DNA from: Bizionia sp.
GTDB taxonomy: Bacteria; Bacteroidota; Bacteroidia; Flavobacteriales; Flavobacteriaceae
DNA length: 46,691 nucleotides
Direction: 5' to 3'
Assembly (NCBI GenBank): GCA_020631395.1
Contig: JAHDHI010000034.1
Span: forward strand, 1-46,691
The translations under genes and the position numbers were made by a program. The notes under the pieces are model-generated. The model did not search any database and was not told the origin of the DNA. It saw nothing but the letters and a program-made list of their open reading frames with translations. Of the stretch, positions 32,932-42,650 are shown one piece after another (within the stretch, counting starts at the first letter, position 1; the number at the start of each line of letters is the position of its first letter).

Positions 32932-33654
32932 TTGAAAGTCATTACAAGAAAATCGGAAATCAAGGAATTGCTTGCAAAATGCTTGGAAAAGTATCATTCC
33001 GGAGGAATAACGAGCTTGGTTAACGAGTTGAATAGCCTCATCCTTTCCCAAAAGGTAAAATTTCCTCTTTTGGAGTTTTGCGCAGAGCAGTTTCACTTGA
33101 GCTTGCAAGAGGAAGAACAAATTCCTTTTTGCGACAAAATTCAATCTTTAAAGACCGAAGGAGGCAACGTCATCTTGGGGATCATGCTACAAAAGCGATT
33201 GCAAGACCATTTCCCAGAATCGATAAGAAAGGCAACGGAATACATTTCGGATGCAGACATTTGGTATGTGTGCGACATCATAGGAGAACGCGTCTTTGGT
33301 CATTCATTGCTTCACCAACCACAAATTACAATTTCTGAACTAAGAAGATTGTCCAAGAATGAAACCAATTGGGTCATTCGTTCGTTGGGAGCAGGAGTCC
33401 ACTATGCCATAAAGAAGGGTCTGGATGAAAACAATGTAAAGACGGTGTTCAAGATACTATTGTCAATGGCCAATACCAAAGACAAGGAAATAAGGCAAGG
33501 CGTTGGTTGGGCAGCCAAAACAACGGCTAAATTTCATCCAGAGGTCATTGAACACTTCAAGAGTGATATAGAAAACACCGATCAAGTAGCCAATTGGTTT
33601 AGAACTAAGATTTCGATTGGTTTAAACAGAAATGAGCATGCCAAGAGAAATTGA
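32932..33654 (+). CDS. AlkD-like DNA alkylation repair protein
   Basis: 240 residues, all-helical HEAT-like protein resembling AlkD DNA glycosylases that excise alkylated bases. Seen: helical repeats, ADIWYVCDIIGERVFGHSLL (matching the conserved W/D segment), SKNETNWVIRSLGAGVHYAI and IRQGVGWAAKTTAKFHPEVI (typical C-terminal AlkD repeat). Start is TTG at 32932, since an in-frame stop lies 15 nt upstream and no ATG is available. The end overlaps the radical SAM gene by 23 bp, so translation is coupled, which supports a joint repair role. Confidence 0.78.
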   Translation: MKVITRKSEIKELLAKCLEKYHSGGITSLVNELNSLILSQKVKFPLLEFCAEQFHLSLQEEEQIPFCDKIQSLKTEGGNVILGIMLQKRLQDHFPESIRKATEYISDADIWYVCDIIGERVFGHSLLHQPQITISELRRLSKNETNWVIRSLGAGVHYAIKKGLDENNVKTVFKILLSMANTKDKEIRQGVGWAAKTTAKFHPEVIEHFKSDIENTDQVANWFRTKISIGLNRNEHAKRN

Positions 33655-34534
33655 AGTCAAATCGGTTTTGAACAAAACCAAGAAGAGAGACAGTTGGTTC
33701 TTGGACGACTATACGCTCAACTTATACAGTAGTTGCGCTTTCAATTGCCTGTATTGCTACATTAGAGGTAGCAAATATGGAACCAATCTCGAGGAAAGCC
33801 TATCAGTCAAGACAAACGCCATTGAAATCTTGGATCGCCAACTATACAATAGAGCAAAGAAGAATCAATATGGCATCATCGTACTTTCATCGGCAACGGA
33901 TCCTTATCTTCAAATAGAAGATAAATACCTATTGACAAGGGATGCCCTGAAAGTGATAGCCAAACATAGATTCCCTGTTCACATCATTACAAAATCCGAT
34001 TTGATTGAAAGAGATTTCGATTTGCTCCATCAAATAGACAAGACGGCCCTATTGCCAACAGATCTGACCAGTCGTTTGGATGGAGGTACGATTGTTTCCT
34101 TCTCATTTTCGACATTGGATAACGATGTTGCCAAAATATTCGAAAAGGGAGCTCCTACCCCATCCAAAAGGCTCACTGCCTTGAACAAGACACTTGATGA
34201 AGGTTTTTTGGCAGGTGTAAGTTTGATGCCATTGTTGCCTTTCATCTCCGATACCACAGAACATCTGGATCTGCTTTTTTCCACATTCGAACAATGCAAT
34301 GTCGATTATGTGCTACCTGCCACAATCACCCTATTTGGCAATGGCAAGGCAGACAGCAAGGTTTTGATGCTGAATGCAATAAAAAAGCATTTTCCAGAAT
34401 TGGAAAGTAGGTATGTCAGTTACTTTAAAGACGGGTCGGGAATGCCTGATTTTTACAAAAAGGCCTTTTCAAAAAAAATAAACGAACTTTGTAAAATGCA
34501 TAATTTAAATAACTCAATAGGAAAAAGTAGATAG
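33632..34534 (+). CDS. spore photoproduct lyase-like radical SAM protein
   Basis: 300 residues. Seen: the 4Fe-4S cluster motif SCAFNCLYCYIRGSKYGTN at about 30-48 (CxxxCxxC), VKSVLNKTKKRD near the N-terminus and the radical SAM core strands (IVLSSATDPYLQIEDKYLLT, RFPVHIITKSDLIERD, VSFSFSTLD). It belongs to the SPL family radical SAM proteins, whose founding member repairs spore photoproduct; in non-sporing Bacteroidota the substrate is unknown. ATG at 33632 or 33638. Overlaps the AlkD-like gene, suggesting shared DNA repair. Confidence 0.85.
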   Translation: MSMPREIEVKSVLNKTKKRDSWFLDDYTLNLYSSCAFNCLYCYIRGSKYGTNLEESLSVKTNAIEILDRQLYNRAKKNQYGIIVLSSATDPYLQIEDKYLLTRDALKVIAKHRFPVHIITKSDLIERDFDLLHQIDKTALLPTDLTSRLDGGTIVSFSFSTLDNDVAKIFEKGAPTPSKRLTALNKTLDEGFLAGVSLMPLLPFISDTTEHLDLLFSTFEQCNVDYVLPATITLFGNGKADSKVLMLNAIKKHFPELESRYVSYFKDGSGMPDFYKKAFSKKINELCKMHNLNNSIGKSR

Positions 34535-34702
34535 TATTGTTATTTCATACACATAAATCCTTAAAAAAAACCTGCATTGCAAATAGGTTGTTTATCTTTA
34601 TCATCATAATTACATTATAATATTTAAATAAATTCATATCATAATCAAAAAAGTCCCCTTTCTCTTCTACTTATCATAGCAGCCTCTCTTAAATACAAGC
34701 AT

Positions 34703-36718
34703 ATGAAAATTCCTCTATTATTATTTTTAATCTTTCCTTGTTTAATTCTTTCCCAACAAGACACCAACTGGATTCTTCGAGCAAATACCATGGATAAATA
34801 CAGTGCTCCAACTATTGCTAATGGTATGATTGGGCTTAGAGTATCATCCAAACCAATGGAAATACAACAAATTATCCTTAATGGAGTATTTGATAAATTC
34901 GGCAATGACGATGTACAATGCATCTTACCAGGAATAAACTTTGCCAATTTAGAATTGAGGACTGCCAATGCACGAAGTACCAATTTCAATCAAATCAATA
35001 ATTGGAAGCAACAACTGGATATGAAAGAAGCTGTTCTTTCTACCCAATTCAGCCTAAATGGCGAATTGAATGTAACCCACTCCATAAGAGCCTTAAGACA
35101 CCTTCCCCATATTGCTCTATTTGAAATTGAAATTGAAGCAACAAAAGACACTGAAGTTAAAATACTCAACAAGCATCTCATCAAATTTCCCCTTGAAGAG
35201 GGAGAAGGCAAGTTCAGAACTTTCAACAAGGATCACGTGCAACTCCCCATATTGACAACATCTGCAAGTTCTCCAAAGGGCAAACATACATTGGCAGCTT
35301 CCAGTGGCTTCACCTTTGGTAAAAATACTCGACAAGTATTGTATAATGAATGGTCGAAAGGTTATTATCAGCAGTATTTTACGATACGATTGAAAAAGGG
35401 AGAGAAATTCACTTTCTCGTTGGTAGGCAGTACCGTATCGACAACCGATTTTCAAGACCCTCGAACTGAAGCAGAACGACAATGCATCTTTGCCATGCTC
35501 GAAGGTAAGGACAAGTTGATTGAAAATCATAAAAAGGCATGGGAAAGCATTTGGAATACCGACATCGTCATAGATGGAGATGACTCCAGTCAAAAAGATG
35601 TACGTTTTGCATTATTCAACCTCTACTCCTCCATCAGGAAGAATACAAGCTATAGCATTCCCCCCATGGGTTTGACCAATTTGGACTATTATGGACATAT
35701 TTTTTGGGATAGTGAATTATGGATGTATCCCCCTTTGTTGGTGCTGAATCCTGAATTTGCCAAACCAATGGTGGACTACCGCATCAAACATGTCGAGTCG
35801 GCTAATAAAAAAGCGAATAGCTATGGTTACAACGGCACCATGTTTCCTTGGGAATCAGACGATTTCGGTGAAGAATCTACACCCACATGGGCACTTACAG
35901 GTCCTTTTGAGCATCATATCACCGCAGTTGTCGGTTTGGCCTTATGGAATTATTACAGCGTCACTCAAGATGAAGATTGGCTACGAAAGGAAGCCTATTC
36001 TATCTTAACTGACATTGCAGATTTTTGGTTGAGTAGAAGCTCCAGGGACGAACGAGGCCAGTTTCACATTCTAAATGTCGTAGGAGCCGATGAATATGCA
36101 GAAAATGTAGACAACAATGCTTTTACCAATGGCGCAGTGATTACTGTTATGAAGCATGTCATTGAAGCTTCAGAAATTTTAAACGAGCCCATCAATCCAG
36201 AGTGGAGAGAACTGTCAAACAAGTTGGTCATTGAAAAATTCAAAGATGGTACCATTAAAAATTACAAAGGCTACAAAGGAGAACAAACCAAACAAGCCGA
36301 TGTAAATCTTCTAAGCTATCCTTTGCAATTGATAACGGATAAAGAAGCGATGTTGAGAAACCTAAACTACTATCAGGAAAAAGTAGATGTTTCTGGTCCT
36401 GCCATGACACATTCCATCTATGCCATTATCTATAGCAAGTTGGGTATGAGAGAAAAGGCGTGGGAATTATTTCAAAAAGCTTACAAACCCAATCAACGAG
36501 AACCCTATGGTGTGTTGGCAGAAGGAGCTTATGACGACAACCCCTATTTCATGACCGCTGCAGGTGGGATGCTTCAAACGGTGCTGTTTGGGTTTTGTGG
36601 AGCAGAAATAACCAATGATGGTGTTATTTTCAATACGCCCCAACTACCAAAACATTGGAAATCCGTTACCTTGAAAAATTGGGGAGCAAAAAAAGAGACC
36701 ATACGAATTTCAAATTGA
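34703..36718 (+). CDS. secreted glycoside hydrolase family 65 protein
   Basis: 671 residues. Signal peptide about 1-18 (MKIPLLLFLIFPCLILS). GH65 proteins act on alpha-glucosidic bonds as phosphorylases or hydrolases (including the animal glucosyl-galactosyl-hydroxylysine glucosidase ATHL1 type, which this sequence resembles). Seen: N-terminal beta-sandwich, then the (alpha/alpha)6 barrel with HIFWDSELWMYPPLLVLN, TMFPWESDDFGEE and the catalytic-acid motif GADEYAENVDNNAFTN near residue 460, plus YGVLAEGAYDDNPYFMTAAG. Being secreted favours a hydrolase over a phosphorylase. First of a three-glycosidase operon. Confidence 0.9.
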   Translation: MKIPLLLFLIFPCLILSQQDTNWILRANTMDKYSAPTIANGMIGLRVSSKPMEIQQIILNGVFDKFGNDDVQCILPGINFANLELRTANARSTNFNQINNWKQQLDMKEAVLSTQFSLNGELNVTHSIRALRHLPHIALFEIEIEATKDTEVKILNKHLIKFPLEEGEGKFRTFNKDHVQLPILTTSASSPKGKHTLAASSGFTFGKNTRQVLYNEWSKGYYQQYFTIRLKKGEKFTFSLVGSTVSTTDFQDPRTEAERQCIFAMLEGKDKLIENHKKAWESIWNTDIVIDGDDSSQKDVRFALFNLYSSIRKNTSYSIPPMGLTNLDYYGHIFWDSELWMYPPLLVLNPEFAKPMVDYRIKHVESANKKANSYGYNGTMFPWESDDFGEESTPTWALTGPFEHHITAVVGLALWNYYSVTQDEDWLRKEAYSILTDIADFWLSRSSRDERGQFHILNVVGADEYAENVDNNAFTNGAVITVMKHVIEASEILNEPINPEWRELSNKLVIEKFKDGTIKNYKGYKGEQTKQADVNLLSYPLQLITDKEAMLRNLNYYQEKVDVSGPAMTHSIYAIIYSKLGMREKAWELFQKAYKPNQREPYGVLAEGAYDDNPYFMTAAGGMLQTVLFGFCGAEITNDGVIFNTPQLPKHWKSVTLKNWGAKKETIRISN

Positions 36719-36814
36719 AAAGCACAAATGAAACGAGTATGTAGAAAAAGTACCCCTATAGGAATGATTGACAACAAACAATACTTGCCACTAAAAAGCA
36801 ACAAATATAGACCT

Positions 36815-39316
36815 ATGAAAAAAATCCCTCAATACCTACTTCTCATATTGGCATTCATATCTTGTGAGAGCACTCCCAAGAAAGCATCTGACGATTCAAA
36901 GGACAATACAGAATTCAAAGTAGATTCCTTATTGGGTTTGATGACTCTCGAGGAAAAGATCGAACAACTCGCAGGTGTTGGTTTCGACACCAAATACAAT
37001 GATCGTTTGAATATCCCTACTCTCCGGATGACAGATGGACCAGTAGGCATAAGATGGTCTGAAGCAACTGCCCTACCTGCTTCCGTTTCGTTGGCATCTA
37101 CATGGGACAAGGATATCCTATATCAAGTTGGTCAACTCATTGGTAAGGAAGCAAAGGCCAGAGGGCGAAATTTTTTTCTTGGCCCGTGTGTAAACATTCA
37201 CCGTTTTCCCATTGGTGGACGGAATTTTGAAAGCTTTGGAGAGGATCCATACTTGGCTGGTAAAACAGCCATACCATACATAAAAGGCGTACAGAGTGAA
37301 AATGTCTTGGCTTGTGTAAAGCATTTCGCTTGTAACAACCAAGAATGGAAAAGAAGTAGTCTAAATGCCATTGTAGATGAACGTGCCATGCATGAGATCT
37401 ACCTACCAGCCTTCAAAGCCTCCGTCGAGGAAGCCAACGTATGGACCGTCATGACATCATACAATAAGGTCAATGATCTTTGGACGGCAGAAAACGACTA
37501 CTTGCTCAACACAGTCTTGAAGAAAAAATGGGGCTTTACTGGATTTGTCGTCTCAGATTGGGGAGCAGCGCACAGTACCGCCAAAAGTGCAAATGCAGGA
37601 TTGGATTTGGAAATGCCGTTTGGGGATCACTACAATGACTCTCTCATTAAAATTGCCTTGAAGAACAAAGAAATAACAGAAGACATCATAGATGATAAAG
37701 TAAGGAGGTTGCTACGTGTACGTTTTGAAGCGAATATGTTCTCCAAACAAGAACCTACTTCAACAAAAGTCTTAAAAAGCAATGCCCATAAAAAAATTGC
37801 CTATGATGCAGCAGTCAATGGTATTGTTCTTCTAAAAAATCAAAACAATGCCTTGCCTATAGATACAGAGCACGTCAAAAAGATTGCAATGATTGGTCCC
37901 AATGCCTCCTTTGCCCGCGTTGGAGGCGGTGGGTCTTCGAAGGTAACACCATTTTACGCCATTTCTCCATTGGAAGGGTTAAGAAGCAAAGTAAGTGAGG
38001 ACGTTGAAATCAATTATGCATTGGGAACCACCATTACCAATGATATTCAAATTATTGAAAACACCTACTTCGAAGAAGTAGATGGCATAAAAGGACTGCA
38101 AGCTTACTATTTTGGAAACATCAATTGTGAAGGAGAAGCTCACTTCATCCGTAATGACAAAGATGTTAACTTTCTTTGGTACTATGATGCTCCAAGTTGG
38201 GATTTTCATGGAGCTGACGACGAAAATTATTTTTCCGTTCGTTGGAAAGGAAAGTTAAAGGCTCCAAAGTCCGGAGAATATACATTTAACGTCATGCACA
38301 ATGATGGCGTGCGATTAAAGATTGATGGCAAGTTGCTTATTGACAAATGGAAGGATAAGAAAGGAAGTAACGTTGAAGAAGTCAAAATCACACTTGAAGC
38401 AGGGGAAACATATGATATTCAATTGGAGTATTACAACAACGGTCACGTTTCAGAAATAAAACTAGGTTGGGTTATTCCCAATACCGATTTAATCCAAGAA
38501 GCAGTAGACTTGGCAAAAACTTCAGATTTGGCGATAGTTTGCGTTGGGCTTTCCGATCATTTCGAAGGAGAAGGCCGAGATCGGGAATTTCTCGTTTTAA
38601 AAAATCAAGACCTACTGATAGAAAAGGTCAGGGAAGCCAATCCCAATACAATAGTCGTCGTCATTTCGGGTACACCCCCAATTATGGAAGCATGGGCGGA
38701 TGATGTCCCTGCAATAGTACAGGCATGGTTTGGAGGTCAAGAAGGAGGAAATGCAATAGCCGACATTCTTTTGGGCAATCACAATCCATCAGGGAAGCTA
38801 CCAGCTTCATTCTATAAATCACAGGATGATTCTCCTGGCTTTTCGGATTATAAAGACAAAAACTTGCAATCTATCTATTCTGAAGGCATCTATGTTGGAT
38901 ACAGATACTTGGACAAGCACAAACTAGAAGCACGTTTTCCATTTGGCCATGGCCTTTCGTATACTAACTTTCGTTATAATGCTCCACGCTTGAAAAAATT
39001 GGATGAACACACATTTGAAGTATCTTTGGAGTTAACCAATACAGGACAAGTATCCGGTTCCGAAGTGATTCAACTTTATGTAAAACCGGTAAGTACAAGT
39101 GTAGACAGACCTGAAAAAGAATTGAAGTCATTCAACAAGGTCTTTTTAGAGCCCAACGAAACTAAAGAGGTTACCTTCACATTAAAAAAGGATGCCTTTC
39201 AATACTATGACACCAATCTACATGATTGGAAAATCGACAAGGGGGAGTATAACTTTTTGATAGGAAGTTCCTCAAAGGACATCAGACAAACAATTAAAGA
39301 GATTCGCATAGATTGA
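36815..39316 (+). CDS. glycoside hydrolase family 3 beta-glycosidase with PA14 insert
   Basis: 833-residue lipoprotein (start at 36815, MKKIPQYLLLILAFISC; an upstream in-frame ATG at 36728 gives a non-signal extension). Retaining exo-beta-glycosidase of GH3. Seen: the N-terminal TIM barrel with LRMTDGPVGIRWS, KHFACNNQEWKRSSL, and nucleophile Asp in GFVVSDWGAAHS (about residue 246). Then the second domain with NGIVLLKNQNNALP, a PA14 carbohydrate-binding domain inserted about 420-555 (GEYTFNVMHNDGVRLKIDGK), and DRPEKELKSFNK in the fibronectin-like C-terminal domain. Lies 9 bp after GH65. Confidence 0.93.
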   Translation: MKKIPQYLLLILAFISCESTPKKASDDSKDNTEFKVDSLLGLMTLEEKIEQLAGVGFDTKYNDRLNIPTLRMTDGPVGIRWSEATALPASVSLASTWDKDILYQVGQLIGKEAKARGRNFFLGPCVNIHRFPIGGRNFESFGEDPYLAGKTAIPYIKGVQSENVLACVKHFACNNQEWKRSSLNAIVDERAMHEIYLPAFKASVEEANVWTVMTSYNKVNDLWTAENDYLLNTVLKKKWGFTGFVVSDWGAAHSTAKSANAGLDLEMPFGDHYNDSLIKIALKNKEITEDIIDDKVRRLLRVRFEANMFSKQEPTSTKVLKSNAHKKIAYDAAVNGIVLLKNQNNALPIDTEHVKKIAMIGPNASFARVGGGGSSKVTPFYAISPLEGLRSKVSEDVEINYALGTTITNDIQIIENTYFEEVDGIKGLQAYYFGNINCEGEAHFIRNDKDVNFLWYYDAPSWDFHGADDENYFSVRWKGKLKAPKSGEYTFNVMHNDGVRLKIDGKLLIDKWKDKKGSNVEEVKITLEAGETYDIQLEYYNNGHVSEIKLGWVIPNTDLIQEAVDLAKTSDLAIVCVGLSDHFEGEGRDREFLVLKNQDLLIEKVREANPNTIVVVISGTPPIMEAWADDVPAIVQAWFGGQEGGNAIADILLGNHNPSGKLPASFYKSQDDSPGFSDYKDKNLQSIYSEGIYVGYRYLDKHKLEARFPFGHGLSYTNFRYNAPRLKKLDEHTFEVSLELTNTGQVSGSEVIQLYVKPVSTSVDRPEKELKSFNKVFLEPNETKEVTFTLKKDAFQYYDTNLHDWKIDKGEYNFLIGSSSKDIRQTIKEIRID

Positions 39317-39393
39317 ATGAAAAGTAACATAGGGCTAATTGAACAAGAATATAATTTATCCATGCCATAAGTAATTCATTAAAATAAATCAAG

Positions 39394-41649
39394 ATGAAAA
39401 AGAACATCCTTTTACTATTCGCATTGTCTTTTTTAATTGGTAGTGATTCCTTCAGTCAAGAGAATCCAATTGTTCTGGGGAATGCTAGATTTACCATCAT
39501 TACACCCGAACTGGTTCGTCTTGAATATGCCTTGGATCGCAAATTCATAGATGCTCCTACCCTCTTTGCGGTAAACCGAAATTCCCGTTGCGATGAATTC
39601 GAAGTCACAACCAATGATGAGGGCTGGACGCATATCTCCACCTCTCGTATGAGAATAGAATATTTCAACGATGGATTCCCCTTTGGCCAAACCAACTTCA
39701 GGATCTTTTACAGGCAAGGAGAAAAGGAGAAAAGGTTTATGATATATCAAAAGAACGATAGAGAAAAGAATCTAGGAGGTACCATCCAAACATTAGATGG
39801 AAAAAATGGCCGTGTAGAAGTAGATAACGGAATATTGAGTCATAATGGCTGGTTCATCCTAAAAGACGACTACAAACCCATTCTAAAAAATGGCTGGATA
39901 GAAAATCGTCCAAAGGAAAGTGTCATGGATAGGTACTTCTTTGCCTACGACAAGGATTACAAAGCCGCCTTGAAGGCCTTGACCGCCATAAGTGGCAAGG
40001 TTCCCTTACCTCGAAAATATGCCCTTGGAGCTTGGTATTGTAGATGGTGGGATTATTCTGCCGATGAGTATCGTCAAATCCTCAAGGAATACAAGGCGTA
40101 TGATTTCCCTCTGGACATCATGGTCTTCGACATGGGATGGCATACTCAAAAAGATGCCAAAGAAGGTACGGGGCATGCCGGAAACAGAGGTTGGACCGGA
40201 TACTCTTGGAACAAAGACCTAATTCCCAATCCTGATAAACTAATCAAGGAATTCAAAGACGAAGACGTGCATGTCGCCCTCAACGATCATCCACACGATG
40301 GCATTCGCAATCACGAATCCACTTATCAGGATTTCATGCACAGCTTAGGAAAAACAATCAATGAACCAACTCCTCTTTTTGATGCTGGAGACCCCACATA
40401 CATGAATTCCTTTTTCAAATACGCCTTGGAGCCAAACGAGGACATCGGTATTGACTTTTGGTGGTTGGATTGGCAACAAGACTACCTTTACCCATATGTA
40501 AGAGGTGTGCATGGATTGACGCATTTGGAATGGTTGAATCATTTGTACTTCCTTCATTCCCAAAAAAACAACAAGAGAGGGATGAATTATAGCAGATGGT
40601 CAGGATTTGGAAGTCATCGTTACCCGATACAATTTTCCGGAGATTATGAAGGAACTTGGGAATCGCTCGAATATCAGGTTCCCTTTACGGTTACCAGCGG
40701 CAATTCCGCTTGTTTCTTTTGGGCACACGACATAGGAGGTTTCTTTGGAGAGCCCAAGGAAAAGGCTTGGGAACTCTACACCCGTTGGACCCAATTCGGA
40801 TTGACGAACACTTCCTTGCGAATACATTCCGTTTACGACGCCAACCTCGACAGAAGACCATGGCTATGGGGAGAAACCGCAGAAAAGAGCATGCGCATAA
40901 TCTACCATATGCGATCCCAAATGATGCCATACATATATTCGACGGTATGGCAAGCCCACAAGGAAACCCTTCCCATATTGAGAGGAATGTATTTGGAGTT
41001 CCCAAATGATGATGAAGCATACAAGCAGGAAGGTCAATACTTCTGGGGAGATGTCTTTTTGGCTGCCCCCATTACAGAACCAGGAATAGGGGAATACAAA
41101 ATAGTAGAGAAAAGCATATGGTTACCTGAAGGTGTTTGGTACGACTTCTTCGACAATACCAAATACAAAGGTAACAAGACCGTTACCGTCTCCTCCAACA
41201 TCTATGAGTTTCCTCTATTTGCAAAGGGGGGTATGCCAATACCCATGCAGCCCTACACGGAGCGGATGTCCAGTACGAAATTAAATGAACTCATCATAAG
41301 ATGCTTCCCTGGCGTGGATGGGCAAACATCCTCTTTTGATTTGTATGAAGACGATGGTATGAGCCTTGATTATGAAAAGGACGAAAAGGCGCTTACCACA
41401 TTGAGTTATACCCGAGAGAAAAACAAACATAGCATTACCGTGCATCCAACCCAAGGGACTTATGATGGACAGGTTAAGAAACGATCTTACACGATAGAGT
41501 TGGCTGCCAGCAAAAAGGCCTCTTTTGCCACTATTGATGGCAAAAAGGTTAAATCCAGATATGATGATGAAAAAAGAGTCAATGCAATTGACATCCCACC
41601 CAAGAACATAAAATCACAAACAACTATTGTAATCCATGAATCTGAATAG
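39394..41649 (+). CDS. glycoside hydrolase family 31 alpha-glucosidase
   Basis: 751 residues with a signal peptide (MKKNILLLFALSFLIGSDSFS). GH31 retaining alpha-glycosidase. Seen: N-terminal beta domain, (beta/alpha)8 barrel with ALGAWYCRWWDYSADEYRQI, nucleophile Asp in WWLDWQQDY near residue 358, acid/base Asp in FSGDYEGTW near 417, and FFWAHDIGGFFG. The C-terminal beta domains include LPEGVWYDFFDNTKYKGN. Inferred: cleaves terminal alpha-linked glucose from the same oligosaccharides as the GH65. Its 3' end overlaps the GNAT gene by 14 bp. Confidence 0.93.
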   Translation: MKKNILLLFALSFLIGSDSFSQENPIVLGNARFTIITPELVRLEYALDRKFIDAPTLFAVNRNSRCDEFEVTTNDEGWTHISTSRMRIEYFNDGFPFGQTNFRIFYRQGEKEKRFMIYQKNDREKNLGGTIQTLDGKNGRVEVDNGILSHNGWFILKDDYKPILKNGWIENRPKESVMDRYFFAYDKDYKAALKALTAISGKVPLPRKYALGAWYCRWWDYSADEYRQILKEYKAYDFPLDIMVFDMGWHTQKDAKEGTGHAGNRGWTGYSWNKDLIPNPDKLIKEFKDEDVHVALNDHPHDGIRNHESTYQDFMHSLGKTINEPTPLFDAGDPTYMNSFFKYALEPNEDIGIDFWWLDWQQDYLYPYVRGVHGLTHLEWLNHLYFLHSQKNNKRGMNYSRWSGFGSHRYPIQFSGDYEGTWESLEYQVPFTVTSGNSACFFWAHDIGGFFGEPKEKAWELYTRWTQFGLTNTSLRIHSVYDANLDRRPWLWGETAEKSMRIIYHMRSQMMPYIYSTVWQAHKETLPILRGMYLEFPNDDEAYKQEGQYFWGDVFLAAPITEPGIGEYKIVEKSIWLPEGVWYDFFDNTKYKGNKTVTVSSNIYEFPLFAKGGMPIPMQPYTERMSSTKLNELIIRCFPGVDGQTSSFDLYEDDGMSLDYEKDEKALTTLSYTREKNKHSITVHPTQGTYDGQVKKRSYTIELAASKKASFATIDGKKVKSRYDDEKRVNAIDIPPKNIKSQTTIVIHESE

Positions 41650-42169
41650 CGGTCAAAAGCTTGAAATAAGAAATGCCAAACCAGCCGAATTTGTCAGCAT
41701 TGGCAAATTGATGGCAAGTGTATATTCCCAATTGGAGGGTTTCCCAAAGGCTTCGGAACAACCGGATTATTATAAGATGTTGTTAAACGTCGGTACCCTG
41801 ACTGAAAAAGAAAACACGGAGCTAATAGTGGCCATATCCAACAAAGGCAAAATGGTAGGTGCCGTCGTGTATTTTAGCGATATGAAAAATTATGGCTCTG
41901 GAGGAACCGTCACAAAAATAAAAAATGCCTCAGGATTTAGATTGCTTGCAGTGGATTTTCAAGAAAGAGGAAAAGAGATAGGAAAACGGCTTTGCAAGGC
42001 GTGCATTGACCGTGCAAAGGGGAAAAACCAAAAAGAGCTTTACATACACTCTACCGAATCCATAAAGGTAGCTTGGGGAATGTATGAGAGATTGGGGTTT
42101 ACAAGATGTGAAGCCATCGATTTCATTCAAGGAGAACTTCCTGTTTTTGGATTTAAATTGAGCATTTGA
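41636..42169 (+). CDS. GNAT family N-acetyltransferase
   Basis: 177 residues. Seen: IRNAKPAEFVSIGKLMASVY at the N-terminus, the acetyl-CoA loop FQERGKEIGKRLCKACIDRA (QxxGxG-like), and MYERLGFTRCEA. Transfers an acetyl group from acetyl-CoA to an amine; the substrate is unknown. ATG at 41636 lies inside the GH31 gene, so translation is coupled. A cytoplasmic acetyltransferase in a glycosidase operon could act on an amino sugar or on an unrelated target. Confidence 0.9.
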   Translation: MNLNSGQKLEIRNAKPAEFVSIGKLMASVYSQLEGFPKASEQPDYYKMLLNVGTLTEKENTELIVAISNKGKMVGAVVYFSDMKNYGSGGTVTKIKNASGFRLLAVDFQERGKEIGKRLCKACIDRAKGKNQKELYIHSTESIKVAWGMYERLGFTRCEAIDFIQGELPVFGFKLSI

Positions 42170-42296
42170 ATATAGATATGATGCTAAAGACACATTGATT
42201 CATTTAACTAGTGATTAGACTTGTCTCACAAACTAATACTTGTTGTTTTTAAAATTGATTGCTCTGATTCTTTCAATCCCATCCTTAGAAATAGTA
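42170..42296. other. intergenic region with no feature
   Basis: No ORF, RNA or repeat seen. Ends at the small ORF described next. Confidence 0.5.
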
Positions 42297-42380
42297 ATGA
42301 AAAGCCTTTTTCGTTTTATATTTTTAAGTTCTTTATTTGTAATAGTTAAAGTGATTTTTCTTCAACGTAAGAAATACTAG
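42297..42380 (+). CDS. 27-residue hydrophobic membrane miniprotein
   Basis: Short ORF starting ATGAAAAGCC at 42297, stop TAG at 42378. Product: a basic start MKSLFRF, a hydrophobic helix of about 18 residues (IFLSSLFVIVKVIFLQ), and a basic tail RKKY. A strong intrinsic terminator begins 5 nt after the stop, as expected for a real transcript. Charge distribution predicts one membrane span. I do not recognise it. It could be a regulatory small membrane protein or a toxin of a type I pair, but no antisense RNA is identifiable. Confidence 0.5.
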   Translation: MKSLFRFIFLSSLFVIVKVIFLQRKKY

Positions 42381-42384
42381 TGCT

Positions 42385-42419
42385 AAAAAGCACCCGAAGT
42401 ACAGTAAGGTGCTTTTTTT
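42385..42419 (+). terminator. intrinsic terminator after the miniprotein
   Basis: AAAAAGCACC (42385-42394) / GGTGCTTTTTTT (42408-42419), 13-nt loop and a T7 tail. It lies 215 nt beyond the GNAT gene and 5 nt beyond the miniprotein ORF. Confidence 0.85.
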
Positions 42420-42650
42420 ATGTTCGAAATCCAAAACTAATCTAGATGCGTATTTATGATGATATTAGATTTTTACATAAGAGCTTGGTTATACTTATGT
42501 AAACTCATCAATAGCATTTTGTTATTTCTCATAAATCAAGAAAAGTACTACCCAATTTAGTTGGATTACAAAATTCTACTCCTTTTTAGAAGTAGGGTTT
42601 CATTTTCTATGAATTGAATATGCTCATTTTATATTTTAACCCCACAATCA
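42420..42650. other. intergenic region with no gene
   Basis: Apart from a weak CTACT/AGTAG inverted repeat near 42575-42595, nothing is seen. Confidence 0.45.

Noticed and set aside
34703-36718. Calling the GH65 a maltose or trehalose phosphorylase
   Set aside because: A signal peptide makes phosphorolysis outside the cytoplasm unlikely and the sequence looks closer to the ATHL1-type hydrolases.
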